DNA of 64,000 nucleotides, from contig PBKR01000011.1 of NCBI GenBank assembly GCA_002721545.1, positions 36,411-100,410 of the forward strand, in the 5' to 3' direction. This stretch comes from Nitrosomonadaceae bacterium (GTDB lineage: Bacteria > Pseudomonadota > Gammaproteobacteria > Burkholderiales > Nitrosomonadaceae). The notes beneath the pieces are model-generated. The model worked only from the letters and a program-made list of their open reading frames with translations. It did not search any database and was not told the origin of the DNA. Shown here piece after piece: positions 1 to 9,424 of the stretch (positions within the stretch are counted from its first letter, which is position 1; every line of letters starts with the position of its first letter). Position numbers and translations under genes: made by a program.

Positions 1-696
1 ACAGATATAACCAAATGTTTTCATGTACTAGAAGTTATGGAGCAGGAAAAAGTACCCTTGTTAGTACATGGTGAAATAAATGATCCTAGAATAGATATTT
101 TTGACAAAGAAAAGATTTTTATTGATAGAGTGCTTACTACAATAGTTAGAAATTTTCCAAATTTAAGAATTGTATTTGAACATATTACAACTAAAGAAGC
201 TGTAGAGTTTGTTAAGGGAGCAGCCAATAATATTGGTGCGACTATTACAGCTCATCATTTGTTATTTAATCGCAATGCAATATTTCAGGGTGGGATTCGT
301 CCACATTATTATTGTTTACCAGTACTTAAGCAGGAGGCCCATCGTCTCGCATTGATTGAGGCCGCTATTAGTGGTGATCCAAAATTTTTTCTTGGGACAG
401 ATAGTGCTCCTCATTCTAAAAATTCTAAGGAGTCTACTTGTGGTTGTGCTGGCATCTATACTTCTCATGCAGCAATTGAGCTCTACGCAGAAATCTTTGA
501 GCAGGCGGATTCTTTAGGAAAATTAGAAGGATTTGCTAGTTTCTTTGGTGCGGATTTTTATGGTTTGCCACGTAATAGAGAACATATTACGTTAATAAAA
601 GAAAGTTGGGAGGTTCCTATGCAATTTGATTTTGCAGGAGAGGCTCTAGTTCCATTACGTGCGGGAGAGAATATGGTATGGAAAATACTTGATTGA
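1..696 (+). CDS. pyrC: Dihydroorotase, class II (C-terminal part, 5' end outside window)
   Basis: Catalyses reversible cyclisation of N-carbamoyl-aspartate to dihydroorotate in cytosolic pyrimidine synthesis. The reading frame is open from base 1, so the gene begins upstream; 231 codons are visible, roughly the last two thirds of the usual ~345 residues. Family hallmarks seen: PLLVHGE (metal-binding His region), the HITTKEAVEFV stretch, TAHHL, and GTDSAPH carrying the catalytic Asp. The ATG at 37 is internal and not the start, because the preceding codons (TDITKCFHVLEV) continue the family alignment. A quinone-oxidoreductase gene follows 72 bases later on the same strand. Confidence 0.93.
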   Translation, partial: TDITKCFHVLEVMEQEKVPLLVHGEINDPRIDIFDKEKIFIDRVLTTIVRNFPNLRIVFEHITTKEAVEFVKGAANNIGATITAHHLLFNRNAIFQGGIRPHYYCLPVLKQEAHRLALIEAAISGDPKFFLGTDSAPHSKNSKESTCGCAGIYTSHAAIELYAEIFEQADSLGKLEGFASFFGADFYGLPRNREHITLIKESWEVPMQFDFAGEALVPLRAGENMVWKILD

Positions 697-768
697 CTAC
701 ATGAAAGCTAAAATAACCTGATAATATTCTTAATAAGGATAAATTTTCGACGGCATAATGAAGAGAAG

Positions 769-1743
769 ATGAAAGTAGTTTTATGTAAAGAATTTGGTTC
801 TCCAGAGAACCTCGTAATTGAAGATATTCCTTCACCAAAGATAAAGAATGGGCATGTAATCATTACTGTAAAGGCCTGTGGTATTAATTATCCAGATACT
901 TTAATTATTCAAGGAAAGTATCAGTATCAGCCTGACTTTCCATTCTCACCAGGGGCAGAAATTTCTGGTGTAGTTAAAGAGGTGGGGATAGGCGTAAATG
1001 GTATTGCAGTTGGTGATCGCGTGTTTTCCTTTATTAGAATTGGTGGATTCTGTGAGGAAGTACTGGTATCGGCAAATAAGGTTTTTCATATGCCAGAGAA
1101 TATGGATTTTAAAATTGCTGCTGCTCTTATCATGACATATGGAACTTCATACTACACGCTGAAACATAGGGCTAAACTTAGATCTAGAGAAACTTTATTA
1201 GTACTCGGGGCTGCAGGTGGAATTGGATTAGCAGCAATAGAGCTTGGAAGAACAATGGGGGCACGAGTTATTGCTTCAGCCTCAACTGATGATAAGTTAA
1301 TGGTATGTCAGAAGTCGGGTGCAAATAAATTAATTAATTATTCTACTCATGATTTTCGTTCTGCTATTAATCACATGACAAATGGCAAGGGAGTGGACGT
1401 TGTTTGTGATCCTGTTGGAGGTGAAATTACAGAGAAAGCATTGCGCTGTACTGGCTGGAAAGGGAGATATATGGTGATGGGTTTTGCTAGTGGAGAAATT
1501 CCTAAGATTGCTTTAAATCTTCCGTTACTTAAAGGTAATGCTGTTATGGGCATCTTCTGGAGTGATTTCATTCAACGAGAAGAGAATGCATATATATGTG
1601 TTGTGCAGGACTTAATCTCATTATTTTTGGAGGGGGAAATAAATCCAAAAGTTTCAAAAATTTATCCTCTAGATCAAGTAAGTTTTGCTCTTAAAGAGAT
1701 TATGCAACGTAGAGTAATCGGAAAGAGTATATTGATCCCGTAG
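769..1743 (+). CDS. Zinc-independent quinone oxidoreductase (MDR superfamily)
   Basis: 324-residue medium-chain dehydrogenase/reductase of the NADPH:quinone reductase type. The N-terminal GroES-like domain covers about residues 1-120, with the typical GINYPDTLIIQGKYQ segment. The Rossmann domain follows, with the nucleotide-binding GAAGGIG motif near residue 145. The Cys ligands of structural-zinc alcohol dehydrogenases are absent, which supports the QOR branch. It probably reduces quinones or activated alkenes with NADPH in the cytosol; the substrate cannot be read from sequence. It follows pyrC in the same direction and converges on lgt, with 41 bases between the stops. Confidence 0.85.
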   Translation: MKVVLCKEFGSPENLVIEDIPSPKIKNGHVIITVKACGINYPDTLIIQGKYQYQPDFPFSPGAEISGVVKEVGIGVNGIAVGDRVFSFIRIGGFCEEVLVSANKVFHMPENMDFKIAAALIMTYGTSYYTLKHRAKLRSRETLLVLGAAGGIGLAAIELGRTMGARVIASASTDDKLMVCQKSGANKLINYSTHDFRSAINHMTNGKGVDVVCDPVGGEITEKALRCTGWKGRYMVMGFASGEIPKIALNLPLLKGNAVMGIFWSDFIQREENAYICVVQDLISLFLEGEINPKVSKIYPLDQVSFALKEIMQRRVIGKSILIP

Positions 1744-1784
1744 TCATAGTGGAGGAGCAAATTTAATTCTTAAATCTTAAGCTT

Positions 1785-2573
1785 TTAGTTTATTTGATTT
1801 TTATTAGCTCTGATTATCATCCATATTCCAACAATTATCATTGGTAGTGACAGCCATTGTCCCATACTAACACCTAGTGTAAGTATACCGATGAATCCAT
1901 CTTCAGGCTCACGAAAAAATTCAGCAACTGAGCGTAGCACGCCATAGCTAATAAGAAACATCCCAGAGATGGAGCCAACTGGTCTTGGTTTTGCTGAATA
2001 AGCCCATAGCAGTAAAAAAAATAGTATGCCTTCAAGTGCAAACTCATAAATTTGAGAAGGGTGGCGTGGGATTGTATCTACATTAGGGAATATCATGCCC
2101 CAAGGCATATTTGTTGGTTTTCCCCATAGTTCAGCATTAATAAAGTTACCTATACGACCTGCTCCAAGCCCTAGTGGTACCAGTGGCGCAATAAAATCTG
2201 TAACAGCTAGCCATCTTAATTTAAATTTACGTGCCAATATTGCCATTGCGGCAATAACGCCTAGAAATCCGCCATGGAAAGACATTCCCCCCTTCCAAAT
2301 AGCAAAAATTTCTAGTGGTTCTTGTAAGTAGTAATCAAATTGATAAAATAGAATATGCCCTAAGCGGCCACCGAGTATTACTCCTAGCATTCCAAAAAAC
2401 ATCAGATCATCAAGTATGGTATTGTTAAATGAAGATTGTGGATTAAGTTTAATACGATAACGTCCCAATAGAATGAAAATTGTAAATCCTAGTAGGTACA
2501 TCAGTCCGTACCAATGAATAGAAAGGGGGCCAAGATAAATAGCGACTGGATCAAATTGTGGGTGAACTAGCAT
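1785..2573 (-). CDS. lgt: Prolipoprotein diacylglyceryl transferase
   Basis: Inner-membrane enzyme that moves diacylglycerol from phosphatidylglycerol to the lipobox Cys of prolipoproteins, the first step of lipoprotein maturation. The protein has 262 residues and about seven hydrophobic segments. It carries the Lgt signature [15 protein letters not shown] near residue 140 and the N-terminal [11 protein letters not shown] segment. Its partner in the pathway, lspA, lies elsewhere in this window (46678). It is divergent from ilvD; the 120-base gap must hold both promoters. Confidence 0.95.
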   Translation of the reverse strand: MLVHPQFDPVAIYLGPLSIHWYGLMYLLGFTIFILLGRYRIKLNPQSSFNNTILDDLMFFGMLGVILGGRLGHILFYQFDYYLQEPLEIFAIWKGGMSFHGGFLGVIAAMAILARKFKLRWLAVTDFIAPLVPLGLGAGRIGNFINAELWGKPTNMPWGMIFPNVDTIPRHPSQIYEFALEGILFFLLLWAYSAKPRPVGSISGMFLISYGVLRSVAEFFREPEDGFIGILTLGVSMGQWLSLPMIIVGIWMIIRANKNQIN

Positions 2574-2693
2574 AGGTATTTGCTTTATTTACTGTAAAAT
2601 ATAGATTATACGGCAAGCATGTTCGCGGAAATATATAAACATATTTTAGGAAAAAATTGCAGCTATAACGTTCTATATTTTCCAGGAGAAATT

Positions 2694-4373
2694 ATGTCAG
2701 ATAATAAGCGTAGTCAGGCTATTACCAAAGGGGCAAAGCGTTCCCCAAATCGCGCTATGCTTAGGGCTGTAGGTTTTGGCGATAAAGATTTCGATAAACC
2801 TATAGTAGGCGTAGCCAATGGGTTTTCTACTATTACACCTTGTAATATGGGGTTAAATGAGCTGGCCACTGATGCTGAAAGTGCATTAAAAGAAGCAGGC
2901 GCAATGCCACAAATGTTTGGCACTATTACTGTATCAGATGGTATTTCTATGGGAACAGAGGGTATGAAGTACTCTTTGGTATCTAGAGAAGTTATTGCAG
3001 ACTCTATTGAAACTGCAGTGCAGGCAGAGAGTATGGATGGTGTAATTACAATTGGTGGTTGTGATAAGAATATGCCTGGTGCAATGATTGCAATTGCACG
3101 GATGAATATCCCGTCTATTTTCGTTTATGGGGGGACAATTAAACCTGGTAAGTATAAAGGGCGTGATTTAACTATTGTTAGTGCTTTTGAAGCAGTAGGA
3201 CAATATATTGCAAATAATATTGATGAGAAAGAATTACTTGAAGTTGAGCGGCATGCCTGCCCTGGTGCAGGATCTTGTGGTGGTATGTTTACTGCAAATA
3301 CCATGTCATCTGCATTTGAAGTAATGGGGATGAGTTTGCCCTATTCTTCAACTATGGCTGCGGAAGATCAGGAAAAGCGTGACAGTTCTATTCGTTCTGC
3401 AGAAGTATTAGTTAATGCGATTAAGAAACAAATATTACCGCGTGACATTATTACTAGAAAATCAATTGAAAATGTTATTGCTGTAATTATGGCTGTAGGT
3501 GGTTCAACTAATGCAGTATTACATTTTCTTGCAATTGCACATGCTGCAGAAGTAGAACTTTCAATTGATGATTTTGAGCGAATACGTGGTAAGGTTCCTG
3601 TTCTATGTGATTTGAAGCCTTCTGGGCGTTATGTTGCAACTGATTTACATGCTGCAGGCGGTATCCCTCAAGTAATGAAAATGTTGCTTGAACATAATTT
3701 ATTACATGGGGACTGCCTGACAATTAGTGGCCAGACTATTTCAGAAATACTGAAAGATATTCCGGTAGCCCCACGAAAGGACCAGGATGTTATTCGGCAA
3801 TGGGATAACCCTCTATATAAGCAAGGACACCTTGCTATACTTAAAGGAAATCTCTCTCCAGAGGGTTGTGTAGCGAAAATTACTGGAGTAAAAACGCCAA
3901 AAATAACTGGTCCTGCAAGGATATTTGAATCAGAAGAAAGTTGTATGGCAGCAATAATAGCCCAAAAAATTCATCCTGGGAATATAGTAGTGATACGCTA
4001 TGAGGGGCCAAAAGGTGGGCCAGGTATGCGTGAAATGCTTTCACCAACTGCGGCTCTTATTGGTGAGGGACTTGGAGATTCAGTGGGGCTTATCACTGAT
4101 GGTCGTTTTTCTGGTGGGACATACGGCATGGTAGTTGGGCATGTTTCACCTGAAGCTTTTGTTGGTGGCCTCATCGCATTAGTACATGAGGGAGATTCAA
4201 TTACTATAGATGCAGAAAATAGATTGTTACAGTTAAATGTGTCAGAAGAGGAGATTCTTAGTCGTCGTGCAAAATGGAAAGCACCTGAACCACGTTATAC
4301 AAGGGGAGTGCTGGCGAAATATGCAAAACTAGCTTCTACTGCTAGTAGAGGAGCAATAACGGATTCATCATAA
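2694..4373 (+). CDS. ilvD: Dihydroxy-acid dehydratase
   Basis: Dehydrates 2,3-dihydroxy-isovalerate and 2,3-dihydroxy-methylvalerate in valine, leucine and isoleucine synthesis, using an Fe-S cluster. The chosen ATG at 2694 follows an AGGAGA ribosome-binding site and gives 559 residues starting MSDNKRSQ, matching family length. The frame stays open upstream to 2619 but those residues do not resemble the family. Visible hallmarks: CDKNMPGAM and [16 protein letters not shown] (cluster cysteines) and the C-terminal [15 protein letters not shown]. It is a single gene, with no other ilv gene adjacent. Confidence 0.96.
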   Translation: MSDNKRSQAITKGAKRSPNRAMLRAVGFGDKDFDKPIVGVANGFSTITPCNMGLNELATDAESALKEAGAMPQMFGTITVSDGISMGTEGMKYSLVSREVIADSIETAVQAESMDGVITIGGCDKNMPGAMIAIARMNIPSIFVYGGTIKPGKYKGRDLTIVSAFEAVGQYIANNIDEKELLEVERHACPGAGSCGGMFTANTMSSAFEVMGMSLPYSSTMAAEDQEKRDSSIRSAEVLVNAIKKQILPRDIITRKSIENVIAVIMAVGGSTNAVLHFLAIAHAAEVELSIDDFERIRGKVPVLCDLKPSGRYVATDLHAAGGIPQVMKMLLEHNLLHGDCLTISGQTISEILKDIPVAPRKDQDVIRQWDNPLYKQGHLAILKGNLSPEGCVAKITGVKTPKITGPARIFESEESCMAAIIAQKIHPGNIVVIRYEGPKGGPGMREMLSPTAALIGEGLGDSVGLITDGRFSGGTYGMVVGHVSPEAFVGGLIALVHEGDSITIDAENRLLQLNVSEEEILSRRAKWKAPEPRYTRGVLAKYAKLASTASRGAITDSS

Positions 4374-4548
4374 TTAATGTAATAGAGTTTTTCTGGTTTG
4401 TTACCTTATTTTATTAAATTTACTCAAGTGCGGTATGATAAGTATGAGTTGAACACCTATAATTTATATGGGCTCTTTCAGATATTTAGACTTAAGGGTA
4501 AAATATGACATTCTTATTCAAATTAAACTTTATTAGGAGAAAGTGAAT

Positions 4549-4860
4549 ATGAAAGCTGTCTGGAAGGGAGTCGTTGTAGTTTCGACATTTTTATTTGTCG
4601 GTACTGCACAAGCAGATGCTGGTTTGGCTAGTAGTAGTGGTTGCATGAATTGCCACATGGTTGATGCGAAAATGGTTGGACCTGGGTTTAAGCAAGTAGC
4701 TGCTAAATATAAGGGCGATGCTGGTGCAGCAGCAAGTTTAGCTGGAAAAGTAAAAAATGGAACTAAAGGCACTTGGGGTCCGATTCCTATGCCACCTAAT
4801 GCAAACGTAAGTGATGATAATATTAAGAAATTAGTAGCATGGATTTTATCTCTAAAATAA
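4549..4860 (+). CDS. Periplasmic monoheme cytochrome c-552 (c551/c552 type)
   Basis: 103-residue precursor with a signal peptide (residues 1-22, ending AQA), then a small class I cytochrome c. It has one CMNCH heme motif and the Met-ligand loop IPMPPN. The sequence closely resembles the cytochrome c-552 of Nitrosomonas, which accepts electrons from cytochrome c554 and passes them to the terminal oxidase; that functional link is family knowledge. ATG 4549 is chosen because AGGAGA lies 8 bases upstream; an in-frame GTG at 4543 would be only 2 bases from it. A strong terminator hairpin follows. Confidence 0.9.
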   Translation: MKAVWKGVVVVSTFLFVGTAQADAGLASSSGCMNCHMVDAKMVGPGFKQVAAKYKGDAGAAASLAGKVKNGTKGTWGPIPMPPNANVSDDNIKKLVAWILSLK

Positions 4861-4875
4861 ATTAGGCCCATATCT

Positions 4876-4908
4876 AAAAAGCCGATACATATTTGTGTCG
4901 GCTTTTTT
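4876..4908 (+). terminator. Rho-independent terminator after cytochrome c-552
   Basis: Inverted repeat AAAAAGCCGATACA / TGTGTCGGCTTTTT with one mismatch and a short loop, followed by a T run. It starts 16 bases after the stop codon. The A-rich 5' side would let it work on both strands. Confidence 0.85.
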
Positions 4909-4981
4909 ATTTCCTACAAGATAAAGAGTATTGTATTAGGTTATTATATTATTATCTTTTAAATTAATCGAACTGAAAGCT

Positions 4982-5746
4982 ATGATTTGGTTTTTAAGAG
5001 ATTTGGTAGTGGCTTTTTTGTTGCCTCCATTAAACCTAATTATTTTGGGTGTAGTAGGGATATTTTTTTTAAGAAATCGTCCGGTGCTAGGTAAATCTCT
5101 GATTATCACTACATTCATTCTATTTTATATATTATCTATTCCAATAGTTGCAGAAAATGCACTAAAAACTTTACAAGTTCCTGTTCAATCTAGTTTTGAA
5201 ATTAATAAAGTACAAGCAATTGTCATATTAGGTAGTGGAGCTTATATAAGAGCTCCTGAATATAATGATGACTATACAGTAAGTCAGTATGGATTAGAAC
5301 GCATTCGATATGGTGCTTATTTACAACGACATATTGGGAAACCTATATTAGTGTCTGGGGGAGATACTTTTGGAATTGGCTCCTCAGAGGCAGAACAAAT
5401 GAAGCTGGTATTGGAGAATGAGTTTCATGTTCCAGTTAAATGGAGTGAAGGAAGTTCAAGAGATACTCGCGAAAATGCTTATAATAGTTTTTCCATTTTA
5501 AGAAAAGATAATATTACCCACATCGCATTAGTTACTCATGCTTGGCATATGCGTAGAGCAATAAGGGAGTTTGAGCATGCAGGGTTCAGCGTCATACCTG
5601 CATCCACTATATATGTAACACAGAGAAATAAAAATTTATTCTCCTTTATTCCATCTGCTAGTGCTTTTCAGAAGAATAGGATTTTTTTAAATGAAATCAT
5701 TGGAACTCTATGGTATCAATTATTTCCAGCCTCAGATAAATCCTAA
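4982..5746 (+). CDS. DUF218 / YdcF-ElyC family membrane protein
   Basis: 254 residues with two N-terminal hydrophobic segments (about 5-28 and 38-58), then a DUF218 domain. Landmarks are AIVILGSG, the PILVSGG strand-turn, SRDTRENAYNS, and the THAWHMRRA motif near residue 190. Family members such as E. coli ElyC act in envelope and peptidoglycan precursor metabolism, but no reaction is established, so the role here is open. It stands alone between terminated cytochrome c-552 and an OsmC-family gene. Confidence 0.82.
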   Translation: MIWFLRDLVVAFLLPPLNLIILGVVGIFFLRNRPVLGKSLIITTFILFYILSIPIVAENALKTLQVPVQSSFEINKVQAIVILGSGAYIRAPEYNDDYTVSQYGLERIRYGAYLQRHIGKPILVSGGDTFGIGSSEAEQMKLVLENEFHVPVKWSEGSSRDTRENAYNSFSILRKDNITHIALVTHAWHMRRAIREFEHAGFSVIPASTIYVTQRNKNLFSFIPSASAFQKNRIFLNEIIGTLWYQLFPASDKS

Positions 5747-5820
5747 GATTTGTTTTTAATTATAGAAAATTTAATTCTCAGCGTAAAATAATACTTAGAA
5801 ATTTACAAATAAAGGTTGTT

Positions 5821-6231
5821 ATGAAAATGTGTATTAAATGGAAGGGTGGAGTAAGTTTTTTAGGGGAATCTGGAAATGGGCATTCAGTGCTTATGGATGG
5901 GGCTCCAGAAATTGGTGGAAGAGGACTTGGGTTACGACCTATGGAAATGTTGCTAATGGGTGCTGGTGGCTGTACTGCTCTAGATGTTGTGATGATTCTA
6001 AAGAAAGGTCGCCAAGAAATTTTTGATTGTGTGGTAGATATTGAAGCAGATCGATCAAAAACAGAGCCTAAGGTATTTACTCGAATTCATTATCATTTTA
6101 TTTTAACTGGTAAGAATTTAAAGCCACAAAAGGTGGAAAGAGCGATCAATTTATCGGCAGAGAAATATTGCTCCGCTTCAATTATGCTAGGAAAAACAGC
6201 ACATATATCTCATGACTATGAGATTAGATAA
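5821..6231 (+). CDS. OsmC family protein
   Basis: 136 residues matching the small OsmC/YhfA fold. The conserved peroxidatic-type Cys is in GAGGCTALDV (near residue 52) and the second Cys in the EKYCSASIM helix (near 119). Family members reduce organic hydroperoxides using thiols, but the YhfA subgroup has no confirmed substrate. An AAAGG site precedes ATG 5821. It converges on coq7, with 12 bases between the stops. Confidence 0.85.
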   Translation: MKMCIKWKGGVSFLGESGNGHSVLMDGAPEIGGRGLGLRPMEMLLMGAGGCTALDVVMILKKGRQEIFDCVVDIEADRSKTEPKVFTRIHYHFILTGKNLKPQKVERAINLSAEKYCSASIMLGKTAHISHDYEIR

Positions 6232-6243
6232 GCATTCTTTTTA

Positions 6244-6870
6244 TTAAAACCAATATGTTGTTTTAGTCATTATTTTTGAACCTAGTTTCATAATCAGCTT
6301 GATAGGTTTTGGTAGCGTTACGCCACCATTTGATATAGCACAATCAGCGTGCCCTGCCTCATCAATTTGCATTTGTGCAACAATAGCACGGCTTTTTTTA
6401 TCTTGGTTTGGTAGGGAATGTAAGTGCTTGCCAAGATGGGATGCTACCTGACGTTCAGTTTCAGCAAGAAAACCCAAATTCCATTTATCACCAAACATGC
6501 CTGCTGCTGCACCAATAAAAAATGATCCGCTGTACCAAATAGGGTTTAGAATACTTTTTCTTCCACCTAATTCTATAATTCGTTGTTCAGTCCACGCAAG
6601 ATGTTCAATTTCTTCACGTGCTGCTTGATTTAGGCTTTGTTGTACCTCTTTATTCTTAGTTGTAAGGGCTTGTCCTTGATATAGTGCTTGAGCACAAACT
6701 TCCCCTGTATGATTTATACGCATTAAAGCAGAAGATTTGTTTTTTTCTATTTTGGTAAGATCAGTTTCAGGAAAATCTTTTCCTGGAACTTTGCGTATCG
6801 TTTGTGCGGGTGCTAACAGGGTACGTAAGGCTCCATCAAAGCCAATAATTATTTTTTCAATATTAAGCAT
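6244..6870 (-). CDS. coq7: Demethoxyubiquinone (DMQ) hydroxylase
   Basis: Di-iron carboxylate enzyme that hydroxylates 2-polyprenyl-3-methyl-6-methoxy-1,4-benzoquinol in ubiquinone synthesis, at the inner membrane. The 208-residue protein shows the ferritin-like ligands: NHTGEVCAQALYQGQ, EEIEHLAW (ExxH, near residue 87), and DEAGHA near the C-terminus. Membrane-binding hydrophobic helix residues lie in between (FFIGAAAGMFG). The presence of an O2-dependent quinone hydroxylase fits an aerobic organism. A GlcF-like gene lies 31 bases upstream in the same direction. Confidence 0.94.
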   Translation of the reverse strand: MLNIEKIIIGFDGALRTLLAPAQTIRKVPGKDFPETDLTKIEKNKSSALMRINHTGEVCAQALYQGQALTTKNKEVQQSLNQAAREEIEHLAWTEQRIIELGGRKSILNPIWYSGSFFIGAAAGMFGDKWNLGFLAETERQVASHLGKHLHSLPNQDKKSRAIVAQMQIDEAGHADCAISNGGVTLPKPIKLIMKLGSKIMTKTTYWF

Positions 6871-6901
6871 AAAGATCTCCGAATAGGAAATACAATTAAA
6901 T

Positions 6902-8212
6902 TTATTTATTTATTTGTCGTGCCAGTAAAGTTACTGGGTGTAGTATCTCGAGTTTTGGAATTATATTCTGTAATGCGCTAGCAATATACATATTGCAGCC
7001 AGTGTTAGAGGTGGCAAGGTAGCGCGTATCAGCACTTATTTTAGATATTTTATCATTTAGTAGTGATTCCGCCATAGCAGATTGGTCTAGGAAATATGTT
7101 CCGGCAGCTCCACAGCATTGGTCATTATCAGCAAGTGGAGTAACATTTATTTCAGGTATACGCATTAATAATTCATAGGGGTATTTTGAGCTATGGATAA
7201 TATTGCGTAAAGTACAGGGATCATGAACTAGGACTTTATCTTGTAATGGAGTAATTTTTAGATTATTCCACCCACCTATAGAGACTAGAAACTTGCTAAT
7301 ATCTATTATTTTGGAAGAAAATTCAGAATGATAATCTGTGAGGTGCATACCGCAGCCTGAAGAGGTGGTAATAATAGTATTTAGATTTAGTTCTTTAAAA
7401 GCTGATTCATTTTGTTGGGCTAGCTGTATCGCAGTATTTGTATCGCCTCCATGTTGATGTAAGGCTCCACAACAGGTTTGGGTTGGTGGTATATGTACCG
7501 TATAGCCAAGATGATTGAGTACATATATAGATGAGTTAATTGTTTCCACATCTGTGAGTCTTGCAACACAGCCCAGGAATAATCCAACTTCACCACAAGG
7601 CTTACCAGCTGGGAAATAAACGTTTTCCCAGGAATTTCTTGTATTTTTTCTTCTAGATGAGGTGCTGGGAAATTTAATCTCAGGTAATTGGTTATTTAAT
7701 TTATAAATTTTTGTTCTTTTTAGAATAAAAATTTTCTTTAATTGTTTTTGTAGGCCTATTTTTTGATAAAGAAGAATGAGAAAGCGGAATTTATCTAAAC
7801 GTGTAGGTTTTCCAATAAATTCTTTTTCTATTAATTTTTTTAACCAAGATTTTCTGATTAATTTCTGTCCATCAGATAATTTTGGAGGAGATGTGGCTAT
7901 CATGGATCGAGTTTTATTTATTAACTGGCCATATGGAACATGGTTAGGACATACTGATTCACATGCGCGGCAGGTAAGGCAGAGATCAATATGCTTAACA
8001 AATTGGAGGTTGATTGGAATGTGTCCGTTTGCGACACCTCTCATTTGAGCTATACGTCCACGAGGAGAATCAGCTTCCGACATAGTCCTTCGGTAGGTGG
8101 GGCAATGAGGTAAGCATAGACCACAAGAAACGCAGCTATTATTTTCTTCAAGTAAGAAATCAGAGTATGTCGTTGGTGAGTTATTGTTAGGTTCTATGAT
8201 TGTCTCCGGCAA
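6902..8212 (-). CDS. GlcF-like iron-sulfur protein (second copy)
   Basis: 436 residues with two N-terminal 4Fe-4S motifs, CVSCGLCLPHCP and CLTCRACESVCP. Two CCG domains follow (CCGALHQHGGD near 245 and CCGAAGTYFL near 366), which bind noncubane Fe-S clusters in heterodisulfide reductase/GlcF-type subunits. It resembles GlcF at 31677 in architecture, but is longer in the linker and lies apart from any flavin subunit. It may serve another FAD-linked oxidoreductase (lactate or glycolate type). No partner is visible next to it, so the substrate is unassigned. Confidence 0.8.
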   Translation of the reverse strand: MPETIIEPNNNSPTTYSDFLLEENNSCVSCGLCLPHCPTYRRTMSEADSPRGRIAQMRGVANGHIPINLQFVKHIDLCLTCRACESVCPNHVPYGQLINKTRSMIATSPPKLSDGQKLIRKSWLKKLIEKEFIGKPTRLDKFRFLILLYQKIGLQKQLKKIFILKRTKIYKLNNQLPEIKFPSTSSRRKNTRNSWENVYFPAGKPCGEVGLFLGCVARLTDVETINSSIYVLNHLGYTVHIPPTQTCCGALHQHGGDTNTAIQLAQQNESAFKELNLNTIITTSSGCGMHLTDYHSEFSSKIIDISKFLVSIGGWNNLKITPLQDKVLVHDPCTLRNIIHSSKYPYELLMRIPEINVTPLADNDQCCGAAGTYFLDQSAMAESLLNDKISKISADTRYLATSNTGCNMYIASALQNIIPKLEILHPVTLLARQINK

Positions 8213-8351
8213 GAGAAAAGATATAAAGCATAAGGTTAAAGCAATGATATTATTAAATTTTACCTCTAATTAGTTATAAAGTGTATAGATGTTGCTGAAA
8301 CAAGGTTTGATACAGCCTGAAGAGTAAAAGTTCTTATCAATTAAAATTAAT

Positions 8352-8357
8352 GATAAT
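8352..8357 (+). promoter_or_regulatory. Putative -10 box of rnpB
   Basis: GATAAT preceded by T, 8 bases before the inferred 5' end of RNase P RNA. No convincing -35 hexamer was found at 16-18 bases upstream. Confidence 0.4.
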
Positions 8358-8365
8358 ATTCTTGT

Positions 8366-8666
8366 GAAGCTGGCTAGGCAGTCGCTGCCATTTTTTCAAT
8401 AATGAAAGACTGGGAGAGGAAAGTCCGGGCTCCAAAGAGCAGGATGCCGGTTAATGACCGGCCGCCGTGAGGTGAGGAATAGGGCCACAGAGACGAGCGT
8501 ATTAAGTTGCGGTGAAACGCGGTAACCTCCATCCGGAGCAAGACCAAATAGGCAGATTTTGACGTTGCTCGCCGAGTCTGCGGGTAGGTTGCTTGAGTGC
8601 ATGAGTAATTGTGTGCCTAGAGGAATGGCTGTCCAAGACAGAACCCGGCTTATAGGCCAGCTTCAT
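8366..8666 (+). ncRNA. rnpB: RNase P RNA, bacterial class A
   Basis: Catalytic RNA that matures tRNA 5' ends. The conserved core is plain: GAAAGACTGGGAGAGGAAAG followed by TCCGGGCTCC near 8403, the GGTGAAACGCGGTAACC region near 8510, AGACCAAATAGGCAG, and AGACAGAACCCGGCTTATAG near the 3' end. The terminal P1 stem pairs GAAGCTGGC at 8366 with GCCAGCTTC at 8656-8664, which fixes the ends to within a few bases. An ORF on the opposite strand inside it is spurious. Confidence 0.96.
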
Positions 8667-8670
8667 TTCT

Positions 8671-8697
8671 AACAATCAGCTAAGCTGTTATTTTTTT
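8671..8697 (+). terminator. Probable terminator of rnpB
   Basis: Short stem CAGC-TAA-GCTG flanked by AACA/TGTT-like bases and followed by TTATTTTTTT, directly after the RNase P RNA. The stem is short but the T run is good. Confidence 0.55.
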
Positions 8698-8845
8698 AAT
8701 ATTCTCTAGAGTTTCTTAAGTTGTAAATTACCTTTAGTGATGGCCCTATCTCTTTTATTTGCTTAGCGTATTTCCGTATATAAAGAAATTTTCTTAGGTT
8801 TCTCCTTAAGTCTTTGTCACATAAACAAAAATCCATTAATTTCTC

Positions 8846-8874
8846 TTGACTTGGTTATATTTTTTAATTAGAGT
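8846..8874 (+). promoter_or_regulatory. Candidate promoter of mraZ
   Basis: TTGACT (8846-8851) is a near-consensus -35. A poor -10-like TTAGAG lies 16 bases on and runs into the first MraZ box, as expected for an autorepressed promoter. The -10 assignment is weak. Confidence 0.35.
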
Positions 8875-8897
8875 GGGCATAAGTGGGAAATAGTGGG
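8873..8897 (+). promoter_or_regulatory. MraZ operator: three GTGGG boxes at 10-base spacing
   Basis: GTGGG occurs at 8873, 8883 and 8893, exactly one helical turn apart, about 65 bases before the mraZ start. E. coli MraZ is known to bind TGGG direct repeats with 5-base spacers upstream of its own operon. The arrangement here is the same, so the cluster is probably autorepressed by MraZ. Confidence 0.8.
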
Positions 8898-8960
8898 AAA
8901 AATTATTCAGTTTAAATAAACCATGAACTTGAAATTTTATCTAGGAAAGCAAAGGAAAAT

Positions 8961-9407
8961 ATGTTTCGAGGGATCACACAACTTAATCTTGATAATAAGG
9001 GAAGGCTTGCAATACCCACCAAATATCGAGAGAGTCTTATAGCTTTCTGTGAGGGTCATTTAGTCATTACTGCTGATCCAGCTAAATGTTTATTGGTATA
9101 CCCTCAGCCTGCTTGGGAACCTATAGAGCAGAAATTAAATGGTTTGTCTAGTTTTAATCCAGAAACCCGTAGTTTGCAGCGCCTTCTTGTAGGCAACGCA
9201 AGTGATGTGGAGATGGATGCCTCTGGTCGAATTTTAGTGCCCCCGCCTTTGCGTCATTTTGCAGGGTTAATTAAGAATGTGGTGTTAGTGGGACAGGGTG
9301 CAAAATTAGAGTTATGGGAAGAAGAAAAATGGAACCAGCAAATTGATGATTCTATAGCTCTAAAAGGTGAAAATATTTCTCCTGAGCTTGATGGATTCTC
9401 ATTGTGA
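8961..9407 (+). CDS. mraZ: Transcriptional regulator MraZ
   Basis: 148 residues forming two SpoVT-AbrB-like half-domains: FRGITQLNLDNKGRLAIPTKYR at the N-terminus and DVEMDASGRILVPPPLR around residues 78-95. It forms a ring-shaped DNA-binding oligomer and represses the dcw operon in E. coli. It is first in the cell wall cluster, preceded by GTGGG operator repeats and an AAGGAAA ribosome-binding site. rsmH follows after 17 bases, so the genes are likely co-transcribed. Confidence 0.95.
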   Translation: MFRGITQLNLDNKGRLAIPTKYRESLIAFCEGHLVITADPAKCLLVYPQPAWEPIEQKLNGLSSFNPETRSLQRLLVGNASDVEMDASGRILVPPPLRHFAGLIKNVVLVGQGAKLELWEEEKWNQQIDDSIALKGENISPELDGFSL

Positions 9408-9424
9408 TGTGGCGGTGAATTTAG

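Noticed and set aside
2619..2693. N-terminal extension of ilvD
   Set aside because: The extra 25 codons do not resemble the family, and a strong AGGAGA site points to ATG 2694.
5838..6026. Trp-rich 62-codon open frame inside the OsmC-family gene
   Set aside because: Frame-shifted shadow of a well-conserved protein; no start signal of its own.
8396..8602. 68-codon open frame on the minus strand
   Set aside because: It lies wholly inside the RNase P RNA and has no ribosome-binding site or family resemblance.
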